Shown piece after piece: positions 1 through 12,835 of a DNA stretch of 64,000 nt (positions within the stretch are counted from its first letter, which is position 1; each line of letters begins with the position of its first letter). The stretch spans positions 41,985,253 to 42,049,252 of the forward strand of contig OU452199.1 in assembly GCA_911728435.2 (NCBI GenBank), given 5' to 3'. Source of the DNA: Apoderus coryli. Lineage: Eukaryota; Arthropoda; Insecta; Coleoptera; Attelabidae. The notes beneath the pieces were generated by a model. The model was not told the DNA's origin. It searched no databases and saw only the letters and a list, made by a program, of their open reading frames with translations. Both the position numbers and the translations under genes were made by a program.

Positions 1-1384
1 ATGAAATACAAAAGTATTCTTTTTGTTGTTTGAACATTTTAAAAATACGTTTAACATTCCTGAAATACCAATACAAGAAAAATCCCGTTTAGTAAAAACT
101 AAAAACGAACTATAAAAATTAATACTTTATAAGATATTATTAGCGTTCAATTTGCATTTATTTGGCACAAACCAATCCCTAATGTCATCTTATTAGAACA
201 AGAAAACTAAGAAGGTTTTCAGCTTATCAGCGATTATTACTTTGTACTTACCGTGTCAATTAAAAGACACACTGTATAATAAATATGAATAAAAGCTGGC
301 ACGTGATCACAACTACACATCCAAAACAAAACTAAAGAGGTCGTTAGAAAGTTGCGATGGTGCCACTTTTAAGCTTGAGTTGTATAAAGGCAATTATTAG
401 TTCTGAAAAGTCTTATTTAGCATTATTTAGGTTACGAATTTGATCTTAAGGTTATATTTTAGCATATTTTCAGGCTCTCAAGCAACTTAGGTTATATTTT
501 GGTTATTTCAAAAGCTTATAAGCATTTGTTTCCTAGCGGCCATTTTAAGATTATGACATAGTTAAATAACAAAATATTTTTGCAAATATATGTAAGTCTG
601 CGTAGTTTTAGGTTCGGGAAACACATTTTTTCATAATTTTATATTCATAGGTTTCCGTATATTAGAATTTCGACTACTTTTAAAAACAAGATATTTCCCT
701 TGTATTTTAAATATAACTAAAAAAACTATTTATACTAATAATATCGATAGCCCGTGAATTTTATGCTACTTTTATATAATATTTTGACAGTAAAATAGAA
801 GGTGCATTAAAATCAGCAATTTGTGTCCGCTATTTCATGCAGTTTTATATCACGTATATTGAATGATAAATAATTATCATAATTTACCATTACAATATTA
901 CTTACCAAAGAGTTATTTAAATACTAGAAATAATACCGTATATTAACCAACTAATCCAAAAATTAGAAGCAGTCTATAATATATTTTACTTAATAGTTTT
1001 AAGACTGCTTTCCGCAGATCAACTATTTACTAATAGGTTGTAGTTGATAATTCCCAAGCACCTAGTTAGAACCTTTTAGTGGCTAAATTAGAACTTTAAA
1101 CCCGTGATTCATAGGTTATAATTCAGTTATATATTGGCTAGTAAGGATATATAAAGGTTATATTATAGCTGCAAAAATATTCAATATTTAACCTTAAGGT
1201 TCTGAAATGTCGACAACTTTTAGGTTAGCAGGAGGTTCTGTAGCGTGGGCCCTTTTGGTCACCAGGAGTTTGTGTAGCCGGCTAGAGGAGGTTGTTTTAT
1301 ACCTAATGGCATATGTAGACAAAATTCATAAAGTGGTTCTAGAACCAATATACAACCTTCCTAGAACTATATTTTGTTACTTGG
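1..1384. other. AT-rich stretch without a recognisable gene
   Basis: I see no coding signature, RNA gene or clear repeat boundary here. The short open frame at about 1207-1461 has no family resemblance and runs into the LINE 3' UTR that follows. Confidence 0.6.
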
Positions 1385-2186
1385 GGCAGACAGATAAATA
1401 TCCAATTAAAGGGCAGGTAAAAATTACAAATATTACAAATAATACAATAATATCAAAATAACAACGAACAAAGGAGAATGCAACAACAAATTAGTGCGCG
1501 CTCTTGACAAGTAAAAAACAGTATTATTATTACGTGTACGCAAAGTAGGGAAATAAAATGGAAGCAATTCTAACAGCTCTGGACAATCAATATCTCCATT
1601 AATAATTTTGTACAGTAAGATAATAGCAGAACATTCCCTACGGGTACTTAAAGATGTCAAATTAAAACGATTTAGGAGCGTATCATGTGGAAATCCAATG
1701 ACTGGATAAACTCCATCGCTACGCAACCACATAAACTTAGCGAAACGACGATGAACACGTTCCATACTCGCCGAATGAAATTCATATGTAGGACTCCACA
1801 CAACTGAGGCATACTCCAACTTAGCCCTAACAAATGCATTGAATAACGCAATAAGTGTTTGAGGAGACCTAAGATCCCTCGCGTTACGCATGACAAAACC
1901 CAGAGACTGATACGAGGCTGAAATCATATAATTATAATGTTCAATAAAGTTAGTTTGCTATCAAAGAAAATCCCCAAATCCTTAATACGATCACAAACTA
2001 CCAATGGAGAATCGTGAATGAAATACAAATACGTTATAGGCTTTAATCTGCGTGTATAAGAACCTGACAAATATTTATCAATATTCAAATAAAGATTGTT
2101 GCCAACACACCACTCATAAATCTTGTTAAGGTCTTCCTGAATAACAGAGCAATCATGCTCACTATCAATTACCAAATATTTTTATA
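1385..2186 (-). mobile_element. 5'-truncated Jockey-like LINE, 3' end of RT ORF (copy A)
   Basis: The minus strand encodes the C-terminal part of a non-LTR reverse transcriptase, downstream of the catalytic YADD region. Recognisable pieces are 'VCDRIKDLGIFFDSKL', 'LEYASVVWSPTYEFHSASME' and 'RRFAKFMWLRSDGVYP'. It is collinear with a second copy at 39894-41975, and the 3' UTR (ending near 1385) contains the same 'cagacagataaatatccaat' block. One T missing near 1947 relative to the second copy shifts the frame and splits the ORF at about 1924-1930. The copy ends abruptly near 2186, where the second copy continues towards the RT core. It is a dead fragment. Confidence 0.85.
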
Positions 2187-3362
2187 TACATGTCCGGATC
2201 AGCCAAACATGTTTCGGAACTTTACTGTTCCATCTTCAGTGGCATTAGTAAATCTTACAAAGAATTCTTACCTAGTGTCTTAAGTTATAATATGGATTCA
2301 AACATGTATACCTACATACACTTTGTGGAAAAACTTTTATTTAATAGCAAAAACCATGAGGTCAGTCGATAAAAATTTTTCGAAAATTTAAATTTGGTTA
2401 TACTTACTACTTATTATGTAAATAGTAAATTTCTGTAATACACCATTTAATGTGGAATGTGTCTTTTTGTAAATCATTTCAATACAGAAGAATTGTTGAA
2501 AATACACTTATGTTGTTTGACTTTAATCAAATTCAAAAAAGTGTGTGTCAAAATTTATAAATTTCTGGAAAACCCGAAAGTATACGTACCTATTATAAAA
2601 AATAATAATTAGATTATATATATATCTTTATATCTCCTATAGTATGAGAAGAAATTCTCACTTTGGCATCACTGTTAAAAAAAAACTCTATGATTTTATT
2701 CACTAACAAACATTACGACCTTCACATACGTTTTCGGCCAATCATGTGCTTTATAATTTAATAGTGTAACAACGGCCTGCCTTCAACGTTCAAGCAACGT
2801 TTGAAATGTGTAAAACTACACAAACAGGTGTTCATATAGCAAAAACAAAAACATTTTTTTGTGATTGCTTAGGCCGGTTACTAGGTATTTAAGTAGGTAT
2901 AATACCACTTATTTTTAACTTCTTATTCAAGATTGGAAAAAATATGTTGTAAAACTATTCTGAAACTTATATTTTTGCATAAAAAAAAAGAAAAACCCAA
3001 CCAATCATTATAAGATTTAATTAACTTGTTAACAAATATTTGGCATTACTCTTGTAAACTTAGAATACCGATAGGTATAGCTAGTTGTAGTAGGAAGTTT
3101 TTGAAAAACACTTTTTTTCAATTTGTTATGTACACTATGTCCGAGACAAGAATGGGATAGCATTGGAAACTAGGAAACGTTAGGACTTACAATGTCCTTT
3201 AAATTAGTGTAAAGTTATACAATTTAAACACCTTTTAAATGGTATTTTCAAAAGTAAACTAACTAAATAGGTATATTAGGGATTTACCTACATATAAAGT
3301 GTTTGTTTTACTGTTTCAACAGGTAGGTAAATTAAGGTTAAACCTTTATATATTCTAGATTT
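2187..3362. other. AT-rich spacer, nothing recognised
   Basis: No protein family, RNA or repeat is recognised. It lies between two pieces of the same LINE family (1385-2186 and 4083-4310), so with the ACGT-rich block it may represent inserted DNA that split one LINE copy. Confidence 0.4.
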
Positions 3363-4082
3363 TTGAAAATACATTTAGGACGTAATATTCGTTGTTATTT
3401 CAATAATTCTAGTTTTACAGCAAACGATTCATTGACACATTTTTTAAAAGTATTTGGAATCGTAATAATCAACGTTTTAAAATTTCCCACTTTAAATATT
3501 GCTCATTTTAAGAATAATTTCACACGTTCTTCTAATTGTAGGAACATTTGGAATTGTGATAACATACTTTATAAACATTATATAAACGTTTTGAATTTTC
3601 CCATATTAAGCAATAAGAATTTTTATGGGATATTTTACACGTTACCTTAACTGTAATTTTAGAATTATTATAAAATACTTAAAAAACGTCATTTTAACGT
3701 CTTCATTGTCGCGTCTAAAAATTATGCGGTTTTAATGAACATTTTCAAACGTTATTTTAGCTATAAATATCGGTTTATTATAAATTACATAAAGAACGTT
3801 TTATAAACGTTTTTAATTTTGACAATGTTTGACACGCGTTTAAAAAACACCTAAAACAAACGTTTTTATTTTATGGTTTATTTATAATACATATACAACG
3901 TTACTTAAACATAATAAATGTACGTAGTTGTATTTAGATAATAACAACACGTGTCTATAACCTTTAAATTGAACAGTGTAAAATTAAACTTAAAATAAAC
4001 CGTCACTTTTCTAACGTAAGACCAATTATCAACGATTAACACGTTAAATCAACGTTTAATTTACGTATATGTGTTTACTGGG
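3363..4082. repeat. ACGT-dense repeat element ending in TGTGTTTACTGGG
   Basis: In about 720 bp I count roughly 18 ACGT cores, mostly within AACGTT, AACGTTTT or ACACGT, far above expectation for AT-rich DNA. The right end 'tatgtgtttactggg' abuts LINE sequence exactly at 4082/4083. The inverse of this end, 'cccagtaaacacacatacgt', begins another ACGT-dense element at 21758. This indicates a repeat family with a defined terminus. No coding function is visible, and the left boundary is uncertain. Confidence 0.55.
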
Positions 4083-4310
4083 ATTGGATAGCCCAAAACG
4101 ACACAATTTAGCCCTCAAGACACCATGAGCAAGTCTGTCAAAGGCCTTGAAAAAGTCAGTATAGATTGCATCTACCTGCGTCCTCCATTATCAAGTTGTT
4201 CACTCAGAAACTGTGTTAAAAACCAATAAATTGGTAGATGTAGAACGACCCGGGAAGAAACCATGCTGCACAGTTGAAATTTGTCGTCTAACATGACACA
4301 TATTGCGAGG
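4083..4310 (-). pseudogene. Jockey-like LINE RT fragment, finger/palm region
   Basis: Read on the minus strand this encodes RT motifs: 'QHGFFPGRSTSTNLLVF', then a stop-containing stretch, then 'VDAIYTDFFKAFDRLAHGVL' and 'AKLCRFGLSNP'. The second half is closely similar to 41894-41975 of the copy at 39894-41975, so it is the same LINE family. It would lie just upstream (in element order) of the part found at 1385-2186. The two pieces are separated by about 1.9 kb of unrelated DNA and lack about 190 bp in between. Stops show it is not functional. Confidence 0.75.
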
Positions 4311-5014
4311 CAGTGTATTTGTGAATCTTCAATTATTTTGACGACTAAAAATAAAAGAGATGATGAAAAATGCAGAGTTTTCATTCATAGCAAAACTTGA
4401 CAAGTTTTGAGTTTGCACAAAACAACAATAGCTAAAAATTGCTAATAGTTACTCGCATGTCCCTATGCGCCATAATACATATGTCTTGTAGGTACATAGG
4501 TAGAGATATAAACTACCGTGCCAAAGGCTATCCTATACCCGTTACAATAGATCTTTCTCTTTTCTCCAACATACACAACAAAATAAAAGAAAAACTGCAA
4601 ATAATAGAAATTTCTGGTACCCCTAAGGCTTTCCATATGTGTCGGCGTAACACGAAATAGGCATATACATTTAATAATAACAATAATAATAAAAAAAAAT
4701 GTTGAATAAGAGAGAAGGAAAAACAGCGCTAAAAGACGGAATTCACAACGCGATTTTTTTCAACAACAACACATAACAAACATTAGTTGTATTTAAAAAT
4801 TAAATGCGCCCTCAGGACTGTACAGCAGATGGTAAGTAGTCGTCATTGTTGAGCTTATATTTATCTTGTCTTCTGCAAATGGGCGTCCTACAATTTTCAG
4901 CTATGGTTGTTCCAAAATATTTCAATGGAATTAGTACATTTTCTGAAATAATCCTTTTTATATACAAGAGTGATTGGTATTCGTACTGAATAAAACCAAT
5001 TCTACCATCGGAAA
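4311..5014. other. No gene recognised
   Basis: AT-rich DNA with short open frames that show no family resemblance. No repeat boundary is identified. Confidence 0.5.
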
Positions 5015-5016
5015 TA

Positions 5017-5186
5017 CGAGGGTTGCTTTTATATTTCGGGATTTGGCAACCCTGGTGTTGCAATCTGGCAACTGACAGCTCTATCGTAAAGTTGGACATT
5101 TTTGAGGTTATACTTACTCAGAACGTTTTGACATACAGGCGCTATTTGTGTTGTTTAATGTAACTTAAAAGATTCATCTCGGCCCA
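5017..5186 (+). mobile_element. mariner 5' terminus (TIR plus 5' UTR)
   Basis: It begins after a TA with 'cgagggttgcttttatattt' and continues through the same leader found at 38623, 49856 and 55215, ending at 'gattcatctcggccca'. At 50013 that phrase is followed immediately by the transposase ATG. Here the sequence switches at 5186/5187 into LINE DNA. The matching 3' part of a mariner transposase, in the same orientation, resumes at about 7517, so 5017-7976 is a collinear mariner whose transposase 5' half was replaced. Confidence 0.75.
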
Positions 5187-6602
5187 AGTCTTCTGCTCTT
5201 CATTGAAAGCCAATTTGCAGAAGTCAATTTGTGACTTATGGGATCATACTTGCGAATACCATAGATATAACGCAAGCATGATTTCTGCACACACTGAATG
5301 CGATCCTGATTACTTTTCAACAAACATGGCCCATAAACAATATCGCAGTAGTTAAAATTACTTAATACAAGAGCATCCATTAACTTTATTTTCAACTGTT
5401 CATGTAGGCTATGTCTGTGAAGGTAAAGCATTTTTAATGCAGCATATGCTTTACCAATGCATTTTGTAACATGGCCTTTAAACCGTAAATCAGTATCCAT
5501 TTCAATACCCAGATTTCTAGCTGAACTGCAGAACTCGATTGGTACATTATCAATTGTTATAACAAGGTTATTTTCCACTACGGATTTAGATTTACCAAAT
5601 GCTAAGATTTTAGTTTTAGAAGCATTAATAGCTAGTTGATGTTGGTTCGACCAGTTAACTAAAGATCGTATGTCCTCATTAATTGGAACCGATGCCCTAT
5701 TCATGTCACTTAAAAAAAAATGAATGTTTAATTTGACTGTCATCAGCATACATATAAGGAGTACAAAATTTGAGCGAATCTGGAAGATTGGATATATATA
5801 TGCAGAAGAGGAGAGGACCCAAAACTGACCCTTGAGGAACGCCACAAAAAATGTTACGCATGCTTGAGGCACCACGAGTCGTTACGACATACTGACAACG
5901 ATTATTCAAATAGCTATTAAGAAGCTCCAAGGCATTGGCAGAAAAACCTGAATAACTTAATATGGCTAGTAAAATTTTGTGATTAATTCTATCAAATGCC
6001 TTAGAGTAATCTATCAATAACAAGGTTGAAACCATACCATTATCCAGATCTCTCAAAATGTCATATATTATATCTAAAAGCGCCGTCGCACAGCTATATC
6101 CTCCTCGAAAACCAGACTGCCTAGATGGTAAAATGTTATATTTGGTAACATAAGATTTAATCTGCGATGCCATTACTTTTTCTAATATTTTTGATAGTGG
6201 CGAAAGTATAGAAATCGGACGGAGGCAACTAAAATCATGGACTTCATTGTTCTTACGTATAGGGATAACTTTGGAAGTCTTCCATGATTCCGGAAAGAAA
6301 TTATATAACAAACATGAATTTACAATATGTGTTACAAATGGAAGTATACGATGGCAACAGAGCAGCAACATTTCAATGTTAAAATTATCAGGACGCACAG
6401 CATTAGTTTTGACATCAATCAGGAACTTTCTAATCGTTTCTTCATCAACAAGAGTGAATTCAAAGGGCTCGTGAAAATTATATTTTTTATTATTGCAATA
6501 AAAATCTACCAAAGATATATCAGGTGGAGTATAATTAGAAAATTGCAGGAAAAAATTGTTTATGTCCTCGGCTTTATTTAGGTTGTGAGGAATATTAGCC
6601 AC
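5187..6602 (-). pseudogene. LINE reverse transcriptase (Jockey-like), broken
   Basis: The minus strand carries an RT domain in order: 'FPESWKTSKVIPI', 'LRPISILSPLSKILEKVM', 'QSGFRGGYSCATALLDII', 'LLIDYSKAFDRINHKILL', 'GVPQGSVLGPLLFCIYIS' and the catalytic 'YMYADDSQIKH'. A frameshift near 5710-5720 (in an A-rich run) moves the rest into another frame, which continues through the connection domain ('ASKTKILAFGKS', 'ARNLGIEMDTDLRFKGHV') and stops at 'WLSMKSRR'. The C-terminus, 3' UTR and tail are absent: the sequence changes to mariner DNA at 5186. The endonuclease part lies upstream at 6669-7516. Confidence 0.85.
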
Positions 6603-6668
6603 TGATTTCTCCTTATAAATGTCAAGGTCACTTAGTTTACGCCAGAGGGTGCGGCTATTTGATTTATT

Positions 6669-7516
6669 TCAATTTGTACTGAACTCAAGATAATGCTTTT
6701 TTTCTTGGTTAATTGCTGTAGTAGTCATGTTTTTAAGTTCTTTATATTGATTCCAATCTTGCATTAATTTTGGTTTTTTAAACTTATTGAAGGCTTTATT
6801 TTTTGTTTCAATCATTCTCTTAATTACACTTGTACACCAAGGCTTGTTTATTTTTTTAGTTTTGTAAGTTTTTTCAGATGCCACAGTGTCAAATATTATA
6901 ACTAACAAGTTTGTAAAATGACGAACCTTTTCATTAATATCAGTAATTTGTAAAATTTCCTCAAAAGGTGTGACTGATAACAGATAATGTAAAAGATCAA
7001 CATCAATTGACTTCAAATTCCTTGACCTAAAGGTCCTAGCTTTATGTTTTATTTTAATTAACGGTAAGGTAAGGAATGTCAGAAAATGGTCTGATAAATC
7101 AGACAAATCCGTCACACCTGCTGTAAATCTTTCAATATCATCAAGTAATGTTGAAGATTTATTAGTAACCCTTGTAGGCGTATTAATGACTTGTTTCAAA
7201 TTAAAGGATTCTAAACAGTTGTAAAATTCCTGGGTTCTCTTATTAGAAACGTCCAGCATGTCGATATTGATGTCTCCACCACAAAGTAGTATATCATTTG
7301 TAACAAACAAATTATTCTTTCAAACTCCTCAAGAAATGCCAATGTGTCTCCAGTTGGAGGTCTATAAAAGCATCCACATACATTCGCGAAACCACCAAGC
7401 TGTATCTTGACCCACAAACACTCCAGTGAAGATGATGACATTTTCTCAATCACCCTATATTTTAAATCAGACCTCAGGAAAAACAAACTCCCCCACCACG
7501 AGTCATTCTATCATTT
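6669..7516 (-). pseudogene. LINE AP-endonuclease domain, broken
   Basis: This is the N-terminal endonuclease of the same LINE, read on the minus strand. It shows 'NDRMTRGGGVC' near 7500, 'GGFANVCGCFYRPPTGD' near 7390, 'CGGDINIDMLDVSN' near 7270 (the GDxN active-site motif) and 'DLSDHFLTFLTLP' near 7090 (the SDH motif). Frameshifts near 7480 and 7270 divide it, and another separates it from RT near 6660. ORF1 and the 5' UTR are missing because the sequence joins mariner DNA near 7517. Confidence 0.8.
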
Positions 7517-7976
7517 CGTACAACATCGTGACAGGTGATGAATCGTGGATTTACGCGTATGAGCCCGAAAGTAAACAGCAGTCAACTGTATGGGTGTTTC
7601 AAGATGAGCCAAATCCAACAAAAGTTGTTTGCACAGGAAGTACTTCGAAGCAAATGGTTGCCTGTTTTCTCGGAAAAACTGGACCTGTCGCAACCGTACC
7701 ACTAGAACAACGCTGAACAGTCAATTTTGAGTGGTAGACAACCATTTGTTTGCCAGTTGTCTTCCAAGAAATCAGGAAAACCAACCGCCGAAAACGGATC
7801 ACTCTTCACCACGAAAATGTGAGCTCTCACACATCGACTCAAACAACTGCATTTTTGAGCACCGAAAACATCGATTTGATGAGTCATCCGCCGTATAGTC
7901 CTGACTTGGCACCGAATGACTTCTTTTTATTCCAATACGTAAAAAACAAACTGAGAGGTCAACGTTTTTCGATACC
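7517..7976 (+). pseudogene. mariner transposase, catalytic-domain fragment
   Basis: It is collinear with 38882-39336. The first catalytic motif 'IVTGDESWIYAYEPESKQQS' is intact. The second Asp is replaced by Glu ('LHHENVSSHTS' instead of 'HHDNASSHTS'), and 'SPDLAPNDFFLF' supplies the third Asp. There is a premature stop near 7716 ('PLEQR*') and a frame change. The fragment ends at 7976, where a different repeat family starts. It is a dead copy of the same mariner family as at 38623-39499. Confidence 0.85.
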
Positions 7977-8062
7977 TTAAAGGTTTTCGAGACATTCGAG
8001 TTTGAAAATTTTAGGACAAAACTGGTCCTTATTAGTACAAAGCATTAATAAAATTTTAGAAA
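7977..8062 (-). repeat. Dispersed repeat, partial (same family as 26095 and 46409)
   Basis: The reverse complement of this stretch ('taaggaccagttttgtcc', 'aattcgagtttgaaaatttt' in the other strand sense) matches 26140-26200 and the start of the copy at 46409-46564. No coding content is seen. Confidence 0.6.
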
Positions 8063-10854
8063 ACTTTTCTTTTATAAATAGTCATCGGAACAAACTTATT
8101 ATTTTGCAAAACATTTTCAATATCTGTAACGCTATACATATAGGTAGGCTAGTTACCTATCTCTCCTGCAAGATTACCTACCTAAATATACGTAAATCCA
8201 ACGATGCAATAGCTAGGCATATCTATATATACAGCTAAAAGGAAATCCAGGGTCAGCAAAATAAGTTACCGACGGAAATCAAACGGAAATAAACGGAAAT
8301 CTACCGCACAAAACTTTAGAGCATATAGAGAATGTAAGTTAGATACCTACCTACTACCTACCTCTTCATAAATATATAGTATAGAGAAGTGCGAATTCAT
8401 GTTGGCGAGTTCTGATTTAATAAAAGTTCTTTACACGTTTATATCTGAACTATTTTGACTGATGTGAGAATTGAGTTTAAGAGACTTTCAGAATCTTTCG
8501 TTGAGTGTATAATATAGTTTGTGGTATATTGTTTGTCTATAGTAATTTTATAATAATGCTTAATTTACTGAAACAATTATTCAGAAATGTTCATCTGGAT
8601 AGGTACATTATTTGATGGGCTTTCTATCATACAAGTTTCGGAGGTTCTGCGAAGCATAATATTGTCAGGCTACCTATCTAATGTTCCGACATTTATTTAA
8701 AAATTGAGGTCTTTGATTTATCTATTTAAAAGAATTAAATATATTATTGATAGAAGTATATTTTACGCTGGTTCAGTCATTGTTGTCTTATGGAATTGTG
8801 TCATGGGGAGATGCATATACCCTACAACACTAAGGGCACTTGTGAATATATACAAAAAAGGATTCTTAAAATAATTATAAAATGAATTTGTGTCCGTGAA
8901 TACAAAATGACTTGGTTTACCTACATAAAGGATTTTGTTTAATTTAGCAGGGCTTCAGTCTAATTCAGTAAAACCAGACCGAGGCATGGGTCGACAGATA
9001 CTGACGAACTACAATATCGGCCTGCATTTAATCACAATGAGATATACAACAGTAGATATTTGTAAACTAGTACATATACACATAGGAATGCATATCCCAC
9101 CATAAATAGACCGATCAAATCCAATCTATACACTGAAAAAAATAATTTGTAAATTTACACATCCCGTTATTGGTTATAAAAGGCCATGCCCGTACGTGTT
9201 ATTTTACAACAGCTGTTGAACGCAATAAGACTTAAACTTGTGTAAATTGCCTTTAATTATTGTATTATATTACAGATTATGAAACTGTCGATAAAGGACG
9301 AAGTTATAACTTCTTCCCTTAATTTTTAGAACAATTATGTGCTACTCATGCTACCAAAGATCGCATTAACAAAAAACCATTCCATTTGTATAATTTCTAT
9401 AGATATAATAGAAAACAATTTTCTTTTTTGGTTTAATTAAAACCGACCTGTGCGTACATACACATGATACTTGTATACCTACTCATATTTCATAAACATT
9501 CAACGTAAAATAATGCCCATCCACTCAGACACGTGTGCATACGCATATTTATTCAGTGAGACCCAACTTTCTCGTACTTATACGCAACAAAACACTGAAA
9601 ACTCAAAAAGCGCGCTATTATCGCATTAGCACAGAATAAACATTATGCTGGCTGGATATCATGGCTCTTTGTACCGGGTGGTACTCTTACTAAGCGTGTT
9701 CATCAGACACCTTTGTTTTCTTGCTTCTTTGTGTAAGTATTTGACGAGAAATTGACATCCCAACCTCAAGTAAAGAAAATTGTTAAAAACAATCAAATCA
9801 AAAATACGAGATTCATCTTTTTCGGTTTAGTTATTTCCCAATGACTCCCGCATATGCTTAGACTCCTGGTTCTGGAAAAACTCATCGGTGGAACATTTTA
9901 ACCGAAGTTTAGTAAACGATTTCACGTACACTTGAGTGGTTTTCAACTGTATCTCATGGTGTTCGCTATTGGTCTCGTATACGGTCATATTTAGCCGTCC
10001 CGCGTCGGCTAAGTAATATATGCGTTGGCAACAGGACTTAATGGCGTCAATTGGCTTGTCCGACGCATAGAAGGATCACTTTACTGAGCCACCACTCGGT
10101 ACGTGCTAGCCGCACTGGTGGGGCAACGGCAACCGGAACGTTTCGAACGTTTCAGTGGTTACAGTGGACTTTTATTCAATACGACACGGTACCAATTTAT
10201 CACTAGATGTCGCACGATACGTTTATGGTACAAAAGAAATGAGCTTTAGCGCCCTAGTGTCCCCAGTTTTTTTTTTCAGAAAAACTGTTCATGTGGCAAC
10301 TGTACTTTTAGAAGAACGTAAATCTTTCAACATCTCGTCAATCAGTGGACTATTTGAAATCAATAAAGCAATGCACCTAAATTGGTTACTTCTTTAACAT
10401 TGTATCATCCTGTATACTAAATTCTAGTGTATTTTTTTATCCGTATACCACTCTAAACGTTATTTTGTATCATAAGAGCAACGGTCACGTGCTGTTGATT
10501 AGGCCATAACATAAAGTAACGTGGCACGCGTGCTTTTTCATTAAACGTCACACCGTTAATCTGATGATGGGAAAAGTGAAAAGTTTATACCTATAAGATT
10601 TCTCTTTATTAACTTTAATAATATGCACTGTCGATGTTGGCGTAGTTAGTTCATTATGTAATTTAGAGCTTATGCAAGGTGTTTGTAAAAAAGGTGGTCA
10701 AGCGAATTGTGGACGTCTAATCATGAAATAAACCTTAATTGTAATTTTACGAAATGTCCTTATATATAGGGTGTTAAAAACGACTGCCTGAGGACGATTT
10801 TTTTTAAATATTTTCGAAACGGGTAAAGATGAATTAATCAAATGTAGCATATTT
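8063..10854. other. Gene-free stretch; possible mariner scrap near 10.3 kb
   Basis: No gene is recognised in 2.8 kb. A GC-richer patch lies at about 9990-10150. At 10262-10333 a frame reading 'FFFRKTVHVATVLLEERKSF' loosely resembles the mariner phrase 'CFFGKTGHVATVPLDQRRTV' at 39020-39080 and may be an old fragment. The block at about 9130-9180 ('cactgaaaaaaat', 'tttacacatc') recurs in the same orientation at about 15580-15628. Confidence 0.4.
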
Positions 10855-11228
10855 ATTCACCTCAGGGGCGGCTAGTCTTATGAGGCAAGTGAGGCAGTGC
10901 CTCACTAACTTTGTAACCAATTAACATTGATAGATTGTATACCTACTTATTATACCTACGCACATCGCACATGATGATTTGTTTTAAATTATGAAAATAA
11001 CTGTCATGTAAATCGTGCGTCCATTTAATGCTCGCTATCCAATGAGGCAACAATGCCCAGCCCGTCGGCGAACGCAGAACGAGAGTAGGCCAACGTCAAT
11101 AAAAACATCCATACTGGCCGTAGTTTAATAATTTTAAGTCAGAGGCAGTGCCTCTAGTGCCTATGCACGGCGAGTTGCCACTTTTAATTATTGTTATCTA
11201 CTACCACATTAATTAATCCGACTGGCTT

Positions 11229-11549
11229 CAAAAATCCGAAGTATACATATTGAAGTGTGGCACCATAAACTGCAATACTATCTACATTGGTCACACTGGT
11301 CGCAACTTTGAAACTCGTATCAAAGAACACAATAAAATCATTGAAAAAGCCACTCAAGAAAACGCTGAAGAAATAAATAGCAACTCTGCCTTTGCCAACC
11401 ACATCTATAATGAACATCACTCCTTCTCCATCGATCAAAATGCTGAAATGCTCCATTCTTGTCTCAAAAGCACAATGTTAAATGTCTTGGAAGCCATGGA
11501 AATCAATTCATTCAAAAAGAACACTAAGTACACTTGTGTAAATGACTAA
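11229..11549 (+). pseudogene. Penelope-like element GIY-YIG endonuclease, C-terminal fragment
   Basis: The frame reads 'YILKCGTINCNTIYIGHTGR' followed by 'NFETRIKEHNK' and 'SAFANHIYNEHHSF', then ends in a stop at 11547-11549. The Cys pair, 'YIGxTGR' and 'RxxEH' are the hallmark of the GIY-YIG endonuclease that follows the RT in Penelope-like retroelements. The RT itself is missing upstream. The downstream DNA (11555-11935) is strikingly poor in G on this strand. The fragment sits inside the hAT element. Confidence 0.75.
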
Positions 11550-12346
11550 CTTGAATTCGACTGTCTGCCATTTTTCAATTCCCTTAAATTCAACTCAACA
11601 GAACCCACCATCCCAAGCCTCCCATAAATAAGCCCCATAACCTACAAATATAAACAAATCAACCAATATTTAGGCTATAACATGACATTTCATTTTCTCT
11701 TAGACCAAAACAATAGAATCATTAATCCACAGACACCACCACTTTTAGTCAAACATTAAGGTTACTATACTCATAGATAACAAATAATAAAGACACTAAA
11801 ATCATGGACATTACAAATAACAAATAACTTCTCTCAACACCTTAACAGAAATTCATTCACTAAATATATTACACATTAAACAACCCCTCATCCACTCACC
11901 TCACTTGACTTACTCACCTCACCTTAAACACCGATTGTGTAGCTTTGGCTGAGACCTTGATATTTGAGTAATTGTCTTCATACTCGCCACTCAACATTTT
12001 GTCCTATTTTATTTGTGAATCTTAAAAACAGCCATACTGTTGTGGGCTCGTACCAGATTGTATAAGTTTTAATTTCCTTTTAAAATGAGAAAAAGAAGAA
12101 AACGCAGAACGGAAGCAAGAATAATTGACAAATTTTCAACCATTTAACTATATATTTTTATTTTATTAATTTAACACTCAATTTATTTCTAACAAAATGG
12201 TAAGATTCCTACACGTACCTATAATAATATTACACCATATCCTAAATAAGTGATTATTTTACAGATATGTATAAACGTTTAAATGAATGTAAAAAACTCT
12301 CTACTATTATTTGTATGAAGTACGACCCTCACATCTAACAATATTG

Positions 12347-12826
12347 TATAATAATAATAATAATATTTATTCTGTCAAAAAATAGTACATTTCTGTACAT
12401 AGACACGTCAAGATTACAACACCTATTACATAGACGCATAAATTAAATGTCAATATAAGTTAGACCATAATACAAACATATATAAGTACTTATAACAGTC
12501 TTTGTCACATATTAAAAACAATAAATTTGTATACACTTCAAATTACAAAAATCAGTCACTAATCCAACATACATACAATAAAATAACACACATCACACCC
12601 ACAATAACAAAGAAATCCAAAATAAGTAGGAATCAGAAACAATAACAATCACTGTACAGCAGCCGTGAATTCCTGCAAGGTATAGAATGCGCCATCGGTC
12701 AACAAGAATTTTAATTTTCTTTTGAATTCAGTCTCAGAGTGGCAGTTCTTCAGATCTTCAGGGAGTAGATTATAGTAATAGCGACCAGAATACTTTGGCG
12801 ATTTTTTAAAAAATTCGTGTCTAAGG
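12347..12826 (-). mobile_element. LINE 3' end with (AAT)n tail
   Basis: On the minus strand the C-terminus of a Jockey-like RT is readable ('FFKKSPKYSGRYYYNLLPED', 'FKRKLKFLLTDGAFYTLQEF'), followed by a 3' UTR and an AAT/ATT simple-repeat tail at about 12347-12370, the usual layout of a LINE 3' end. At about 12826 it joins PLE-derived sequence, so it is heavily 5'-truncated or chimeric. The upstream part of the open frame to 12939 is translation of PLE DNA and not LINE protein. Confidence 0.65.
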
Positions 12827-12835
12827 TTCCTTAAG

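Noticed and set aside
4812..5099. ORF reading 'MSNFTIELSVARLQHQGCQI' (also at 38509-38706)
   Set aside because: It is an antisense translation of the mariner terminus, which explains its recurrence.
10262..10333. Mariner transposase fragment
   Set aside because: Similarity is limited to about 19 residues; not enough for a separate feature.
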